Origin: Apoderus coryli
Taxonomy: Eukaryota > Arthropoda > Insecta > Coleoptera > Attelabidae
Assembly: GCA_911728435.2 (NCBI GenBank)
Contig: OU452200.1
Coordinates: 33,433,715-33,497,714 of the forward strand
Direction of reading: 5' to 3'
Length of the DNA: 64,000 bases
Shown piece by piece: positions 1 through 11,934 of the stretch. Position numbers and translations under genes: made by a program. How positions within the stretch are numbered: position 1 is the first letter of the stretch; each line of letters begins with the position of its first letter. The notes beneath the pieces are model-generated. The model was not told where the DNA came from, ran no database searches, and saw nothing but the letters and a program-made list of their open reading frames with translations.

Positions 1-690
1 CCTGACATTTTAACATTTTCACGCGTAATTAACCAAGTTAAATGATATTGAACTTTTTTTACCAAAAAATATTCAAATTAACGAGTCGTATCGAATATTG
101 TATTACCATATCTCATTTTTATTCTTGGCTTAAAAAAGCTTTTATATTTTTTTAAAGCTTCTTTATACTTTTTTTCGATTTTAGTGAAATAAAAAAATAT
201 AACTGCTATATAAAAGGGAAACTGCGAAAAGCTCTAATGACAGCATGCTTATTCCCTCCCATAATCAAGAGATGACCAGCTGTCCCCCTTTAAAAAAAAA
301 GGTTGTGTTCGTCCTTCTTTCCATTGTTAGATAAATTAGGAGAGGGCGGGACCCTCTCGTTGCGAAACGTGACGTTCTTGAGCAATACTAATTCTATACA
401 AATTCCTAGATAAATAATAATGGTTGAAGTGTTTGGTGCAGTTTGGGTATTGAATAATTGAAATTATTTACATGTTTCATTTTATTTAGGTAGTTGTATG
501 AAGATACTTTAGACATTCATAAAATTGTTTGCCTTTGCATTCAACGCCGAACCAACAAAAAAATTTAGGGGGTTTGGTTTGGTGGAACAGTAGCAAAAGA
601 CAACATTGTTTTAATAAGAGCAATAAACTAGTGTTACTTAACAGAATATATAATTTAATTGAAAACCATTGCCGAATTATTAATACTTGA
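1..690. other. AT-rich sequence, no gene seen
   Basis: No coding segment, RNA gene or clear repeat boundary was recognised here. It lies downstream (3') of the minus-strand hAT remnant and could contain its non-coding end, but no terminal inverted repeat was identified. Confidence 0.4.
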
Positions 691-1000
691 TTACAAAATT
701 AAATTTAGTCTTCTATCTTCCTTTGCAACGAAGTAATCAATTACCTCCTCGGTGTCGAGGTCAATTCTGCGGTGAATTGACATTCACGTCAAACTGTTTA
801 GTCTTTCGTGGCTTGTAGTGGTTCTTAAATAAGTACAGTGTCGCCAAGATCTTTAAAAGCTTGTGAATGTTTGGACATAAGGACTGGTTGCATTCTTCGA
901 GAGCTTCAATAGCACCTGTTGATCGTTCTAGTTCAGATCCTTCCAGCTTTTTTATCCGTAACTTGTCTAATTCAGATTTTACAAAGTTCCATTCCAAATA
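691..1000 (-). pseudogene. hAT transposase C-terminal remnant
   Basis: Minus-strand translation gives a hAT-type dimerisation region: ALEECNQSLCPNIHKLLKIL in one frame, then after a frame change ERLNSL, IHRRIDLDTEEVIDYF and RRLNLIL before a TAA at 691-693. In the hAT family this C-terminal block packs the transposase into dimers and forms part of the active fold. The conserved stretch expected between ILATL and ERLNSL (the P-x-S-x-A-x-x-R-x-F-S block) is missing, so the copy carries an internal deletion plus a TGA stop. No N-terminal BED finger or catalytic residues were found upstream. Dead fragment; family assignment rests on the dimerisation motif alone. Confidence 0.6.
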
Positions 1001-1187
1001 TTTTTTATTTTTGCATTATTACACATATGTCGTTCCGATTCCAGCGTTATTTTAACTGGTCGCTTCTGAGTGTTGTGTAAACTTAAAGCTCACGAGAAAA
1101 ATGGACCGTAGGCAGATATTGGAAAATAAAATTAAATGAAATCAAGAACGAGGCCTTAGGACTTACCTAGTTTCGGTTTGACGATAT

Positions 1188-1412
1188 TTAAATTGAAATA
1201 TCCTTTACGCCGTGATCTTTGGCCGGCCGACCTCTTCTTTCTCTAACTTCCGTTACAACATTTACACCACTTCGGCACGTTACATACAATACAATCAAAC
1301 ACATTAACTCCTTAGGTGCGGTACAAAATAAATGTTTAAATAATATAACCGTTGCGAAGGGCAAAAACGGCGGCGGTGCTGCATATACAACAGTCAAAAT
1401 ATTAACAATCAT
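1188..1412 (-). other. Short ORF with AT-hook-like motif
   Basis: A 74-codon minus-strand ORF with a hydrophobic start and the segment ERRGRPAKDHG near its end. RGRP followed by basic residues is the core of an AT-hook, which binds the minor groove of AT-rich DNA. Nothing else supports a gene: no introns, neighbours or homologous repeat were found, and an overlapping ORF lies on the other strand. Chance occurrence is the likelier explanation. Confidence 0.15.
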
Positions 1413-2171
1413 AATTTCCCTTTAGAACAAAATACACATTTAGTGTCTATTTTTAATTGACCAATAGGCAACGAAGCGACGCGACGGTAGGTCCGTCCTA
1501 AAAGGCCACCATACACGCGCAAATTTATTTGAATTTAGTTATACGAAAATGTACATTGAATTTACCTATGAATTATCGCAATTATAGTATGCAATAAATG
1601 GTAATGAATTTATATTTGAATTATTTATCAATTCACACTAAATATTATTAATTATATGTTGACGATGATTTAACAAATTTAAGAAAAATAAAATAATAAA
1701 GAGCGTGGACGCAACACTGAGCATGATTCAATCTGCCGACCCGAGCGGCCTATACATTGTTGTGATTTGAATTGCATCAACTATATGTCTGAAATACTCA
1801 CAACATTCTGGGAATCATTTTTTAAGGGTTCAAGAATCACCTGTAGACAAATAGGTATTGATGCGTTGTCTTTGAACAAGTCCTCTTACACTCTGAAGGT
1901 AGCATCTTCTAAGAATTTAGAAATGCTCGGCCAATCAAAAATTTACGTAAATTAGCAAAACTTATTGTTAATATACAAATTTAATTGTATTTAATCTTCT
2001 AGAACTTGATTAACAGCTTGCAATCGATGAACACTTTATGGAATCGGAACGACAATATGTCTCATATTGTCAAAAAGACAAAGGTTTTAAAGGACACGTT
2101 CATTGGATTGGATTATTTTAAAGTGAAACTGGATCTCAACCATCTTATTGTTGCTGATGAAACTGACGTAG

Positions 2172-2700
2172 TTATTTCCAACAAATCAAAAAGTTAAACT
2201 TGTGACAGTCCCAATAGTGCTTGATACCGCCGTTGTATCTGATTGCGCAGTAAACATTGAAATGCCAAGATGCTTGAAAATTCTGTTCTCTATACGTCTG
2301 CTCATTTTCATTCCTGCAATAATGCGAATTGTGCCGATTCAAGGTCCCATTTTTTGGAAATTTCGCTTCGTCGCGTCGTCTGTCCAAATAATATTGTCGA
2401 AAACTATATTGTTGTCATGCGACCCACTTAAAATAAATTCCCAGAATGCCACTAGTCCGCCTCTTGTAGATCCTGGACTATTGAAAACGCGTATGACTCC
2501 AATTTATGTTCCCGTAATAATTCTGTGATTTGTTTTTGACAAACCTCTACCGCAGCTTGTCTTACAGACGTTGTTGAATTTGCGGCAAAATATCCCATAA
2601 ATAGCAATTTCAATATACCTACTCATTGTTAATAAGACGTTTATTTTTTTCCACCACTGCTTTAACAGATCCAAATTTCTGAAAAATTTCAATAGTTTGG
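2172..2700 (-). pseudogene. Degenerate Tc1/mariner-superfamily transposase fragment
   Basis: The minus strand encodes DEAKFPKNGTLNRHNSHYC followed by QNFQASWHFNVYCAIRYNGG, resembling the block around the first catalytic Asp in IS630/Tc1-mariner-type transposases of insects (typical form: DE-x-x-F-x-x-x-G-x-x-N-R-H-N-x-x-Y-W). The Asp and the NRHN motif remain. Upstream minus-strand sequence to about 2690 is open in pieces but frameshifted. A related block (SDESFFSSCGMLNSHNSLYW) occurs at 27660-27760. No termini were defined. Confidence 0.45.
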
Positions 2701-3300
2701 CAAATGTGTCACATGATATTACTTTATCACATTATCCATAAATAATAAAGAGTTTCATGTGTATAATTTAAACATTCCGGCATTGTTATTAATAATTTTA
2801 AACGGATACGTGACAGCGTCATAATGACAGTTTCTGATTTTCGTTGCCGTCTAGCTACCTAGATGTATTTAAACTTAAAACATCTAATAAAATTACTGTA
2901 TGCAATTTACTCATTTGGCAATATTTCCATAACTAAACTATTTCTTGTTTTAATGCGCTATTATAATTGCATATACATCCAGGTATACAGCACGTTGAAA
3001 ACATATTAAAATCGACTAAGAACCAAGAATCTAAAATAAAAAAAGCAGATAATTACCTAAAAAAATCCAACTGAATATATCAGTTTATGCGGTGTTGTAA
3101 CTTACAGAAAATTTAGACGATATATTTATACATACTTATCACTACTAGTTTTATAAAAAGAAGGCTGTTCGCGACCCAAAAATAGAACCAATTAGAATCC
3201 CTATAGGAATCCCACCATTTTAACCACTGTCAAAGTGTCCAAACAAATTACTTTATTTTATTAACTCACATTTTATTCGGTATTGTAACTTGTAGATTGT
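2701..3300. other. Non-coding AT-rich DNA with one dispersed repeat
   Basis: No gene. 3095-3170 carries a dispersed repeat (TAACTTACA...CTTATCACTACTAGTTTTATAA) that recurs at 6670-6735 and 55630-55700. Confidence 0.5.
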
Positions 3301-3374
3301 TTTTCGGAGTCGTTTAGGTGGTTTGGCATCTCCTCACTTCGACCTGCAGAAGATCTTTTGTCAATGACTCTAAT

Positions 3375-6300
3375 CTATGAATTGCCCAGCTGTCCCACAC
3401 TCTTCATAAAGTTGATGATTTCTCTGGGGGCTAAATTCCGTGCCTCGTCGGGTGTTAGGGTCACCCCTCCAAGGTGTTTTAGCCTTTTGCAGAAAAGTGC
3501 CATGCATTCGCAGAGCACGTGTTCTGTTGTCTCTGTTACGGCTTCGCAAAACCGCCCAACTAGCAATTCGACATTCTTAAAGAACTAATATATTTTATAA
3601 TTATTTTATTGCCGCTTAGTAGAAACTTTTTTGTTCTTTAAAGGTTCGTTTGGTGATAAAACTGCTGTGTTAAACTTTTCTGTGAGAAAAACTGTTTTAA
3701 GAACGTTTTTACAGCAAAATAATAAAATAGTTATAAAATATGATATCGTAACAGTTTTATAAACGTTTATAAAATATTTTTTATAGGACGAATTTGTTCC
3801 GAATGATAATTGGTTTTAAAAGCATTTTGTAAAAGTACTAGTCTGGATTAACTTGTTCCTTTAAAAACAATTATAAAATTATTCTGTTAAAGTACGTTTC
3901 GTAATAATAAAATAGTTTTTTTATTGTCGTTATTAAGAGCGATTTGTGCGCAAATTAATAATTACAAAATTGTTTTTTAGTTATTTTATTAAAAACAATA
4001 AAAAAATAAATATGTTGCCAATGCATATTTTATAAAATTAAAATGCTGTCATAAACATTACCTAGAACTAATATATAACATAGTCTTATTTATTTTCTTC
4101 TGATATTTATTGTTATATCATACACAGGTTTAAAATGTCCAAACGAAAAGCAGTTATGCATTTAATAGAAAATTAATTACAATATTATAAATTATCAAAG
4201 GGAAAGCATTAGTGACTATAATAATGAGTAGGAAACTGTAATGGAATCTAATCAAATTAATGACAATTTATAAGACACCAAATATTTTGGAGACTGATAA
4301 ATTCTCAGGAGGAATTATTACGAGATGGTGAGCGGGTAGCTGAAATAGAGAATTGGTGATCAATATCATGTTTCAAGCACAACAAGTGAGCTAGAAAAAA
4401 ATGCAAGACTAAGAGAAAACATGGGCAGTATCAAATCATGTTTCACATTTTTCCAGAAGAAGCTTTTTGCTATACTCAATAAACGCATGCCAAATTTTCT
4501 ACCTCAAGATCCTCGAACTCTCTTAAAGACACTCAACAAACCGTTTTAATAACGGCAGTTATAACATACATACCTACATAACATAAACAAAGAGCTCAAT
4601 TTAGGTTATGTTTAAATTACTCCCGTAAAAGCTAATAAGAGAGTAATTATAAAAGCATTTTGTTTTATAAGAACACATTAAAAGCTTTTATAAAACATAT
4701 TATATTAAAGTTTGTTTTGTAAAACTCTGTTTACTATTTTATTATTATTCCAATATTGCGACGATGCGACACACGGCGGCGACTCACACAAACATCAAAG
4801 TATCAAGCACGAATACTTCAAGTAGACAGGAGTAGACTTGATTAATTTGTATACATTTTATCTTATATATTTTTTGCAGCACCTTTTAATTAAATTTTGA
4901 TTTTTTACAGCATTTATATAAAAGCTTGTTTTAGTATGTTTCACTAATAATTTATTTTAAATAACGGCAAAGGATAACTAAATACATAAAACTTCAAGAA
5001 AAATACTTGTAATTAGCTTCATTATTCATTATCAAGCTTAGTGAAATATATACTTTTTTACACCATAACTGGTTTATAAAAAATTCTTCACGTTTACATA
5101 AAACATAGGTATCTACTTATATTTTGGCTAGTGTCCATATGATAGATATAAAAGAATCATATCATCATCATATCATTCTTATGCTATCAAAGGGGTTTCA
5201 GGTAATATTAATTTTATATTACCCTTAAAATATAATGAGATTTATGTTTTTTAACGAATACACCCCTGTATAAAACAATTCTGCAGTTATTTTATAATAG
5301 CTATCTAAAGAGCATACTCGTCTGGGTTGAGATAATTTTGTTTTATAAGCGTCGTATAAGGAAGAAGCCATTTTTGGTTTCTTTAAATTGTTAGCCATGT
5401 TGACCAAACTTTTAAAATTAATATTTTTTATAATTTGTAAAATTATCTTAGCTAGTAAGGTATACAGAATCAGTCATTACATAATGAAGGATATACCAAA
5501 AGATTATTTTCAACAATACGTGACAATAAAAAAAATATTTTATATAATTTATAAAATCTAAATTCATTAATTTACATAATTCACGAGGCGCATTAAAATT
5601 TTAGTAATAATATACAATATATTTAACAGTAAATTTTGTTTCGCAGCCAAATCTGCTCATGGGTGAATTTTATCTGACTTATTTTATTATTCATTATTGG
5701 GTATTATAGCGTTTTATATTATTTTTACCTCCATGATTGTTCAGATTTTATTAATGTGTACCAACAACAATGCATAATAATTATAAAACAATTTTGTGTA
5801 AAAAGGTATTTTAGAACAACGATTATATCCTTTAACTGTTGCTGTTGATAGCAAAAATGTTGCAATTGAGGCTCTTATAAATGAGTTATAAAATATGTTT
5901 ATAACAGTTTTATTTGATTTTTATTAGATATTTATAAACGTTCTAAAAACTATTGTATAATAGCAACCAGCAACATTTATAGAACCGTTAACGAGTCGAT
6001 TTGTTTTATAAATCTGCGCCTTTTTCGTGTTTATAAGGCGCGTAAGAACGTTGTGAAAATGTTTATAAAACAATGGGTGTTTTATAAAATATATTTTATA
6101 AACGTTCTTACAGCAATTAAAAAAATTAAATTGTTAGTTGGGCGACAAGTGTCGTCCTCGGTTAGGCCCATCTTTTTGAGATGGTACTTCACTGGGTGGT
6201 GTCCCGTAAAAAGGCCTGTAATTCGCCTTAGGTCGCTTCTCTCCAGTTGGATAAGCTTCCCTGCGTTGCCCTCTGAAGGTTTGATAAACCTTTTTGATTG

Positions 6301-6662
6301 TCTTAGGCCTGGAGTGTTTCTCCAGTAGGACTTAAGTTGTTCCATTTCCCATCTCCGAAGTTCATCCTTCATATGGCTTTTTGGAATGCCAAAGATGGGT
6401 TCCGGGCCGCAGAACGGAGCGTTTGCGCCCTCTTTTGCAAGTTGGTCCGCCGCTTCGTTCCCCTCTATGCCTTCATGTCCTGCCACCCATGTCAGAGTAA
6501 TCTTTTTCCCCTGAGCTGCCAGTTGCTTTAGGGTCTGTTTGCATTCCCATGCTAGCTTTGACGTGAAGGTATAAAACCTCAGCGCTTTTAACGCAGGTTG
6601 ACTGTCTGACGTAATATTGATCTGCCGTTCCGGGATGCCTCTCTGCAGGCATTCTTGAGCAC
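3375..6662 (-). pseudogene. Non-LTR retrotransposon 3' part (RNase H plus Cys-rich tail), split by an insertion
   Basis: The two coding pieces are 6662-6143 and 3554-3375 on the minus strand. The first reads through an RNase H domain: ITSDSQPALKAL (catalytic Asp) and VAGHEGIEGNEAADQLAKEG (His and Asp), then HHPVKYHLKKMGLTEDD. The second gives TETTEHVLCECMALFCKRLK, the Cys/His-rich tail typical of Jockey/R1/I-type elements. They are one reading frame broken by the element at 3555-6142. A second copy at 16208-16385 runs uninterrupted across the junction and proves the order. Only the 3' end of an element is present; the reverse transcriptase is missing. Confidence 0.8.
3555..6142. mobile_element. 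2,588-bp AT-rich DNA transposon, CCCAACTA termini
   Basis: The left end begins CCCAACTAGCAATT and the right end, read in reverse complement, begins CCCAACTAACAATT: a terminal inverted repeat of about 14 bp with one mismatch. It interrupts the RNase H fragment. Comparison with the uninterrupted copy at 16290-16320 shows that only a CG dinucleotide is doubled (3553-3554 and 6143-6144). The interior is very AT-rich and dense with variants of TTTTATAAAC near both ends (for example 3755-3770, 6060-6110). No ORF resembling a transposase was found, so it is probably non-autonomous. The short ORF at 5225-5407 is not convincing. I do not recognise the superfamily. Confidence 0.75.
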
Positions 6663-6850
6663 AACGATTTATTGTAACTTACACAAAATGTGTACGATAT
6701 ATTAATATACACTTATCACTACTAGTTTTATAAAAAAAAACTACTCAATAAGCATTGATTAACGTAACAAACCAACAAAATCGACTTCGATTCCACGTTG
6801 TCATTTACTTGTTCATGGCTTGTCTAAAGAAGGCTCGACCCATGTGCGCT
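6663..6850. repeat. Dispersed repeat with copies at 3.1 kb and 55.6 kb
   Basis: TAACTTACACAAAATGTGTACGATATA-type sequence followed by CACTTATCACTACTAGTTTTATAA and later TTCATGGCTTGTCTAAAG. The same order occurs at 55625-55840, and the first half at 3095-3170. It truncates the 5' side of the RNase H fragment, so it was inserted there or marks an older junction. Confidence 0.6.
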
Positions 6851-7458
6851 CAAAGTCCTGTGTGGGTCAACCAGCACGTCCAGTGACACGGCGAACGGGT
6901 TGACTACATCTGCGTATTCGTATGTGCTCGCAAGTGTGTACCCAGCCTAATATATAACTCTCTATATCAGTAGAAATTCTAATACGAGTTTATCTCGAAA
7001 CCTTTTATATTGTTTTGGATAACGTAGGTATTATTTAGGACGGAACACAACCTAATATATATTAAAATTTAATTCCCCTCTCAGATAATAAAAAAGATTA
7101 GAAAAACTGGCATATTCGTAAACGATTTTCATAAAATTTTACAACATGCCCTAGCATCCCAGTGTGTGACAGTGTCAGAAAATTCCACTGAAATTGAAAA
7201 ATATAAAGCATTTTTTTATCTGTATTTGTATTTTATCAGGTCGTTGGGTGTGTATGAATATAAAGTAGCAACAGCAGGTTGGGCTCAAACTTTTGAAAGA
7301 AAGAAAATCCTACACACAACATTTGAACTGAGCTGCACAAATTTCCTTTGAGCAAAAAAATATTTATTTAAATAATATAGAATGAACCAAACCTAATAAT
7401 TTTAAGCTCTCTATCCATATATTATGCAATACACATACTGCATATATACAATGTGTCC
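6851..7458. other. No gene seen
   Basis: Open frames at 7166-7351 and 7424-7642 are short, compositionally AT-driven and overlap inverted-repeat DNA. No supported feature. Confidence 0.4.
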
Positions 7459-7834
7459 ATGGATAGAGTTTGGAAGAGTAAAAACTTTTTTATTTGTCGA
7501 TTTAGAAGAAAAAGTCATTCTTTATATAAACGTCTGCTTGTGTCGAAACTACAATTTCAAATACCAAATTTACGATTCCTATACAGGGTATATCAAAAAT
7601 AACATTTTTAATGATTTTGATTTTGATTTTTTTTTTTTTTAATTTTATGAAAATATTTTCAAAATCCTGATTTATTACACCAATTGTGCAAAAAACACTA
7701 ATAAACTTTGTATAGTAATCGTAAATTTGGTATTTGAATTTGTAGTTTTGACACAAGCAGACGTTTTTATAAAGAATGACTTTTTCATATAAATCTGCAA
7801 ATAAAAAAGTTTTTCTTCTTCCAAACTCTATCCA
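7459..7834. repeat. Fold-back repeat, copy 1
   Basis: The left arm starts GGATAGAGTTTGGAAGAG and the right arm ends with its reverse complement, CTTCCAAACTCTATCC. Both arms contain the GTCATTCTTTATA and CAGACG/CGTCTG blocks and the TATACAGGGTATATCAAAAA/TTTGTATAGTAATCG region, enclosing an AT-rich loop. It behaves as a hairpin-forming MITE-like unit with no coding capacity. Confidence 0.7.
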
Positions 7835-7991
7835 ATGTGTCCACGGATAAAGTTTGGAAGAGCAAAAACTTTTTTAATTGTAGATTTAGGAGAAAAAGTC
7901 ATTCTTTATAAAAACGTCTGCTTGTGTCAAAACTACAATTTCGAGTACGAAATTTACGATTACTATACAGGGTATATCAAAAACAACATTG

Positions 7992-8230
7992 ATGTAAAAG
8001 GATGTGTTTGACGACATCTAAATATCATTATAGATGTCGCCAAACACATCCTTTTACATCTCTGTACCGTGTGTGGTATATACCACATTATTTACGAGAG
8101 TTTGGCTGTCAACTACTGACCGATCACCACTGATGAGTCATGGATCGACGAAACGGCCGTCTGGTGAAAGTATAGTGGTTGACAGACAAACTCTTGGATT
8201 TTAAGTCTTGTTTTGGTAAACAAGCCCATT
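7992..8230 (+). mobile_element. 239-bp hammerhead-bearing short retroelement
   Basis: Flanked by perfect 15-bp direct repeats TCAAAAACAACATTG (7977-7991 and 8231-8245), a target-site duplication inside the older fold-back repeat. The contents in order are a long hairpin (about 7990-8060, arms GATGTAAAAGGATGTGTTTG and complement), a short palindrome GTGGTATATACCAC, and a hammerhead ribozyme with an extended helix I (8096-8197). There is no ORF, so it must have been mobilised in trans. A duplication of this length suggests target-primed integration. Hammerheads are known in Penelope-like elements and in retrozymes; the source of the enzyme here is inferred. Confidence 0.75.
8096..8197 (+). ncRNA. 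Type I hammerhead ribozyme, complete core
   Basis: Helix I 5' strand TCACCA (8124-8129); CTGATGA (8130-8136); helix II GTC/GAC (8137-8139 with 8147-8149) closing a 7-nt loop; GAAA (8150-8153); a very short helix III, A-U and C-G, around the loop GGCC (8153-8160); cleavage triplet GTC with the scissile bond after 8161; helix I 3' strand TGGTGA (8162-8167), exactly complementary to 8124-8129. Helix I extends further through GAGAGTTTGGCTGTCAAC (8096-8113) pairing with GTTGACAGACAAACTCTT (8179-8196). All conserved core nucleotides are present. Very short helix III is typical of hammerheads in animal retroelements, which may act as dimers. Confidence 0.85.
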
Positions 8231-8672
8231 TCAAAAACAACATTGTTAATGATTTTGATTTCTTTGTTTTTCTTTTTGATTTTATTATTTTAATAGTAGC
8301 TATGAAATTAACCACTTGGAGAAAAAAGTTTATTAGTGTTTTTTGCACAATTGGTGTAATAAATCACGGTTTTGAAAATATTTTCATAAAATTAAAAAAA
8401 AACAAAATAATCAAAATCATTAAAAATGTTATTTTTGATATACCCTGTATAGTAATCGTAAATTTGGCATTTGAAATTGTAGTTTAGACAAAAGCAGACG
8501 TTTTTATAAAAATATTTGTTTTTCGAAACTTACCCCTGTTACTATATAAGCCTAAATACGATAAATTAGAAGTAATAAATTGACTAAGTGGTGTTAAACT
8601 ATCACTGTTTATGTGTTTTGAAATTAGCGAAATACTTAATGACAATTATTATTAATTATAAATACCAAAACT

Positions 8673-8906
8673 GTGAATTTGGTGTTTTTATTTTCGGCGT
8701 TGCTATGGTGATTTTTCATGCCCGCCGCTACTTTTGTCATTACCAGGAAATTTTATCCGTGCGTAATAATATTTCCCACTAGTTGCTAGGTAACTAGTGG
8801 GAAATATTATTACGCACGGGTAAATGATAAACAGCATTACAATGTACTACATTTTCAAATCATGATTGAACATATATAAAGGCATTTAAAGACAGTCGTA
8901 GAAAAA
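8673..8906. repeat. Hairpin MITE, copy 1
   Basis: Shares more than 200 bp with 41730-41961: CGGCGTTGCTATGGTGATTT at the left, a central perfect hairpin around CCCACTAGTTGC..., and GGCATTTAAAGACAG plus CGTAGAAAAA at the right. The hairpin arms (about 8757-8785 and 8793-8822) include GCGTAATAATATTTCCCACT and its complement. The left terminus present in copy 2 is not obvious here, so this copy may be truncated. Confidence 0.7.
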
Positions 8907-11900
8907 CTCAGTTGCAGTCCAGGAGACAATAGAGGCAACCCAACCTTAAAAATATTATGTGGTATTGTTTGTAATATTATTTTATTTATAATATAAGTTG
9001 AAAAATTGAGATCGAATCGAATATATCGATACATCTTTTGCATCTCTATTAATGACAGAACGTTGACATTTTCAGCATCCGCGTCAAATTAAATGTAGGT
9101 ATCTGTGAGTGCAGTTTTACTTACAATAACATTCGTCACGTCAAATCCTAATATTTTATCATTTTTCATATATTTCGCACATATATCAAAATGTTCCATG
9201 CTATATCATAAGTCATAACTGCAAATTCATATCATGACAGTGTCCAATTAATGAAGTAACTGTAAAAAAGAATTTAATAAACATGTCGAATAACAAAAGG
9301 TGTTGACCGGCTACAATTTGAATAATAATAAAAAAAAAGTCTTATGGCCCAGTTTTGAATTCGCAACCTTACCATTACGAAGAGTAAACTTTAACACAAT
9401 AGGCCAACAGATATGCCATTATTGTCTTAACATTTTTTACTTGCATGATGGTAACATTGATATTGACTTTTGTTATCCTTCAACGTTCACAATTAAGTGA
9501 GAAGCAACTGAGCGACAGTTGACCATATCTCATCAGTTCAACTGAACAAAGAAGTGAGGCTAAGCTGTGCTAATTTAATAGACTGTGCTTCGCATCTCTC
9601 AATTATTGTTCTACTTCTTGCTTTTCAAGAATAGCTACTTAGCTGATCTAGGCTGATGTGTAACGTATTTATCTATATAATGAAACTATAATAAAAATTT
9701 TGCTATATGTTAATGACCCCAATTTGACATTTTTTATCTATTTAAATAAAAAGTGATTTTAGGTTTTAAAATAAAAAAATTTAGACCATATTAAGTAGAG
9801 AATAGAATATTATCAATCAAGAGGTCAACAGAATAATAGAGTAAATTGAATACTTATTTGGAGATCAACAAAATAGAGATATTTTTTATATTATATTATC
9901 AATGAATACATGTTTTATACAAATGCTAATATTTATTTTATTTTCAGTTCTATATGTACCTCAGATGTAGGTTTGTTTGTCTTTGAAAACTGAACTACTA
10001 CTACTTATTTCAATAAATTTATAATTTCTCCCACATAATAAGGATGCTGTTATTCTGGGCTATATTATTATTATAAGATGTTTAGCTCATACATTAAATC
10101 GAATTAATTAATTAACAGAATATACTTACCAGAAAATTACGAATCTTACTTTTGTGTAGAATCATTTTAAGTACGTTTTTTCCATTATTAATCAAATTTT
10201 TATAATTATTTAGAAAATGACATTTGTCATATTTAATATTTTTTTTTGGATTGTTGCATCGTGGTCAGATTTAGTTTAAGTTAGTATAAAATATGAAATA
10301 TATTTATCTGCGATAATATTCTTGTAAAAATAAAATTAAAATAAAGGTGGCTAATTTAAGTTTGTGGCTAGTTAGGCATTTGTACTTGTGTTGAGTGTGT
10401 AAATAAATTTCGGATTGATCGATTGATTTCGGTATTACGCGATTAAAGAGTACGTGGTGGATGATGGTGCAATTTTCAAATAAAGTGTGGCATCCGCGTT
10501 TACCCAATATTTCTTGAATTGAATGAAATTAAATAATATTTGTTCAGCAACCAAAATATTTAAATATTTTATGAGAAAATCGTACAGTGGTGCATCTCAG
10601 TTTATCCTGTCCAGAGTTTCTTCATATATGACGGGATTACAGGTAGTTATCACCGCTTTTCCCAGAATATTTTCCAATCCCTGTAAGGAAGAAAATTTTT
10701 AAAATTCCATGCACACGCATTGTTGTCGATCTTTTGCTTAGTATGCGATACGCGATTTTTACTTATTGCGATTACCGAATATATAACCATGGAGAGATGG
10801 TATAAATTCAATATTGAAGCGAATTAGATGCTTATTGTGTTTTTATTTTGCGTTGTACTCCTTTGGGCGGAATAAATGTGAATATAGAGAACGTAGGGAA
10901 ATTTTCTATAGAAATGATATTATTTTCCGAAGCGGAAATATTAAATGCAAAATTGGATATATTTACTATAACAATGCATTTGTTTAGAGATGAGTTTTGC
11001 TTATTAAATTTACTTGCAGATTGTTGAAATCGAGTTTCATTTCCTCGTAACGAACGTTGTTAATTTTTAGAAAAGTCCCCATGGTATTTTTGCTTTTGGC
11101 AATATGATGACGTAGATTATTACATTTCTGTATGTATTGTATTTAATAGCAGTGAAAAAAATGAATAGTTATTTTACATATTATTTTAGATGTTTTAATT
11201 TTACATGGTGCCCCTACATTACATAATAGTACGCTGTGTGCTATTTTGGTTGAGACCTGCGGCTTTCGGAACCCAGTGCCATTTTGTTGTGAAACTTTTA
11301 AAGTGGAGTTGTTTTGCTACTGTGTTGTGCCTATCTATATTATATTATGCTTTCTTGGCCAGGATGGGGCAGCATCAGCAACATGTGGTGGATGGCTTCG
11401 TTGAAAGATCGACAGAGCTTGAATTTTGCTTACAGCCGGTTCCATATAGTTTGTACCGATGGCTTGGTCTTGATATGCTGTCATCATATTTTTATTAGTT
11501 ATCAATTTCTATAATTATATTGTTCAGTTTAAATCGTTTCAATTTTGTAGGTTTGTTATTTTTCTTTATTCATAAATCGCGTTTATTTCAATTTCGGCGT
11601 TTATTATGAAAATCGTTGTAGTGAGTTAAATGAGTAATTTCTGACTTGAGATTTAGATAGGACAGTCATGCCCGCACGTCTGGATTCCGTTTATGGTATC
11701 TTTTTCTGCCTCGTTTGCTATTTGCTGTGGTTTGGACTTCCATTTTGCAATTCGCTCCTTTTTATTTTGTGTTTCAGGTATTTTTTGAGCTCTTTTACTT
11801 GACTTATTTTAGTTTTAATTGGATTGCGGTGTTTTATGTCTTTGATGTTCTGGTCTTGATCATCATTGCTGTGGTACTGTAGCTCTCTACCATTCCCAAG

Positions 11901-11934
11901 TATTTGTCATGCTCTTTTAGCTTTAGGTAGTTGT
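8907..11934. other. 3 kb without recognisable gene
   Basis: Both strands contain only short AT-driven ORFs (the longest, 11205-11498, has no domain I recognise). No splice-consistent exons, inverted repeats or transposon termini were identified. Confidence 0.4.

Larger units (their letters stand above)
7835..8519. repeat. Fold-back repeat, copy 2, interrupted
   Basis: A second copy of the neighbouring unit in direct orientation: GGATAAAGTTTGGAAGAGC at the left and TAATCGTAAATTTGGCATTTG with GCAGACGTTTTTATAA at the right. Its right end is truncated relative to copy 1. It is split by the hammerhead-bearing insert at 7992-8230, which dates that insertion after this copy. Confidence 0.65.

Noticed and set aside
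11205..11514. Two overlapping plus-strand ORFs
   Set aside because: No motif or splice-consistent continuation; overlapping frames suggest chance.
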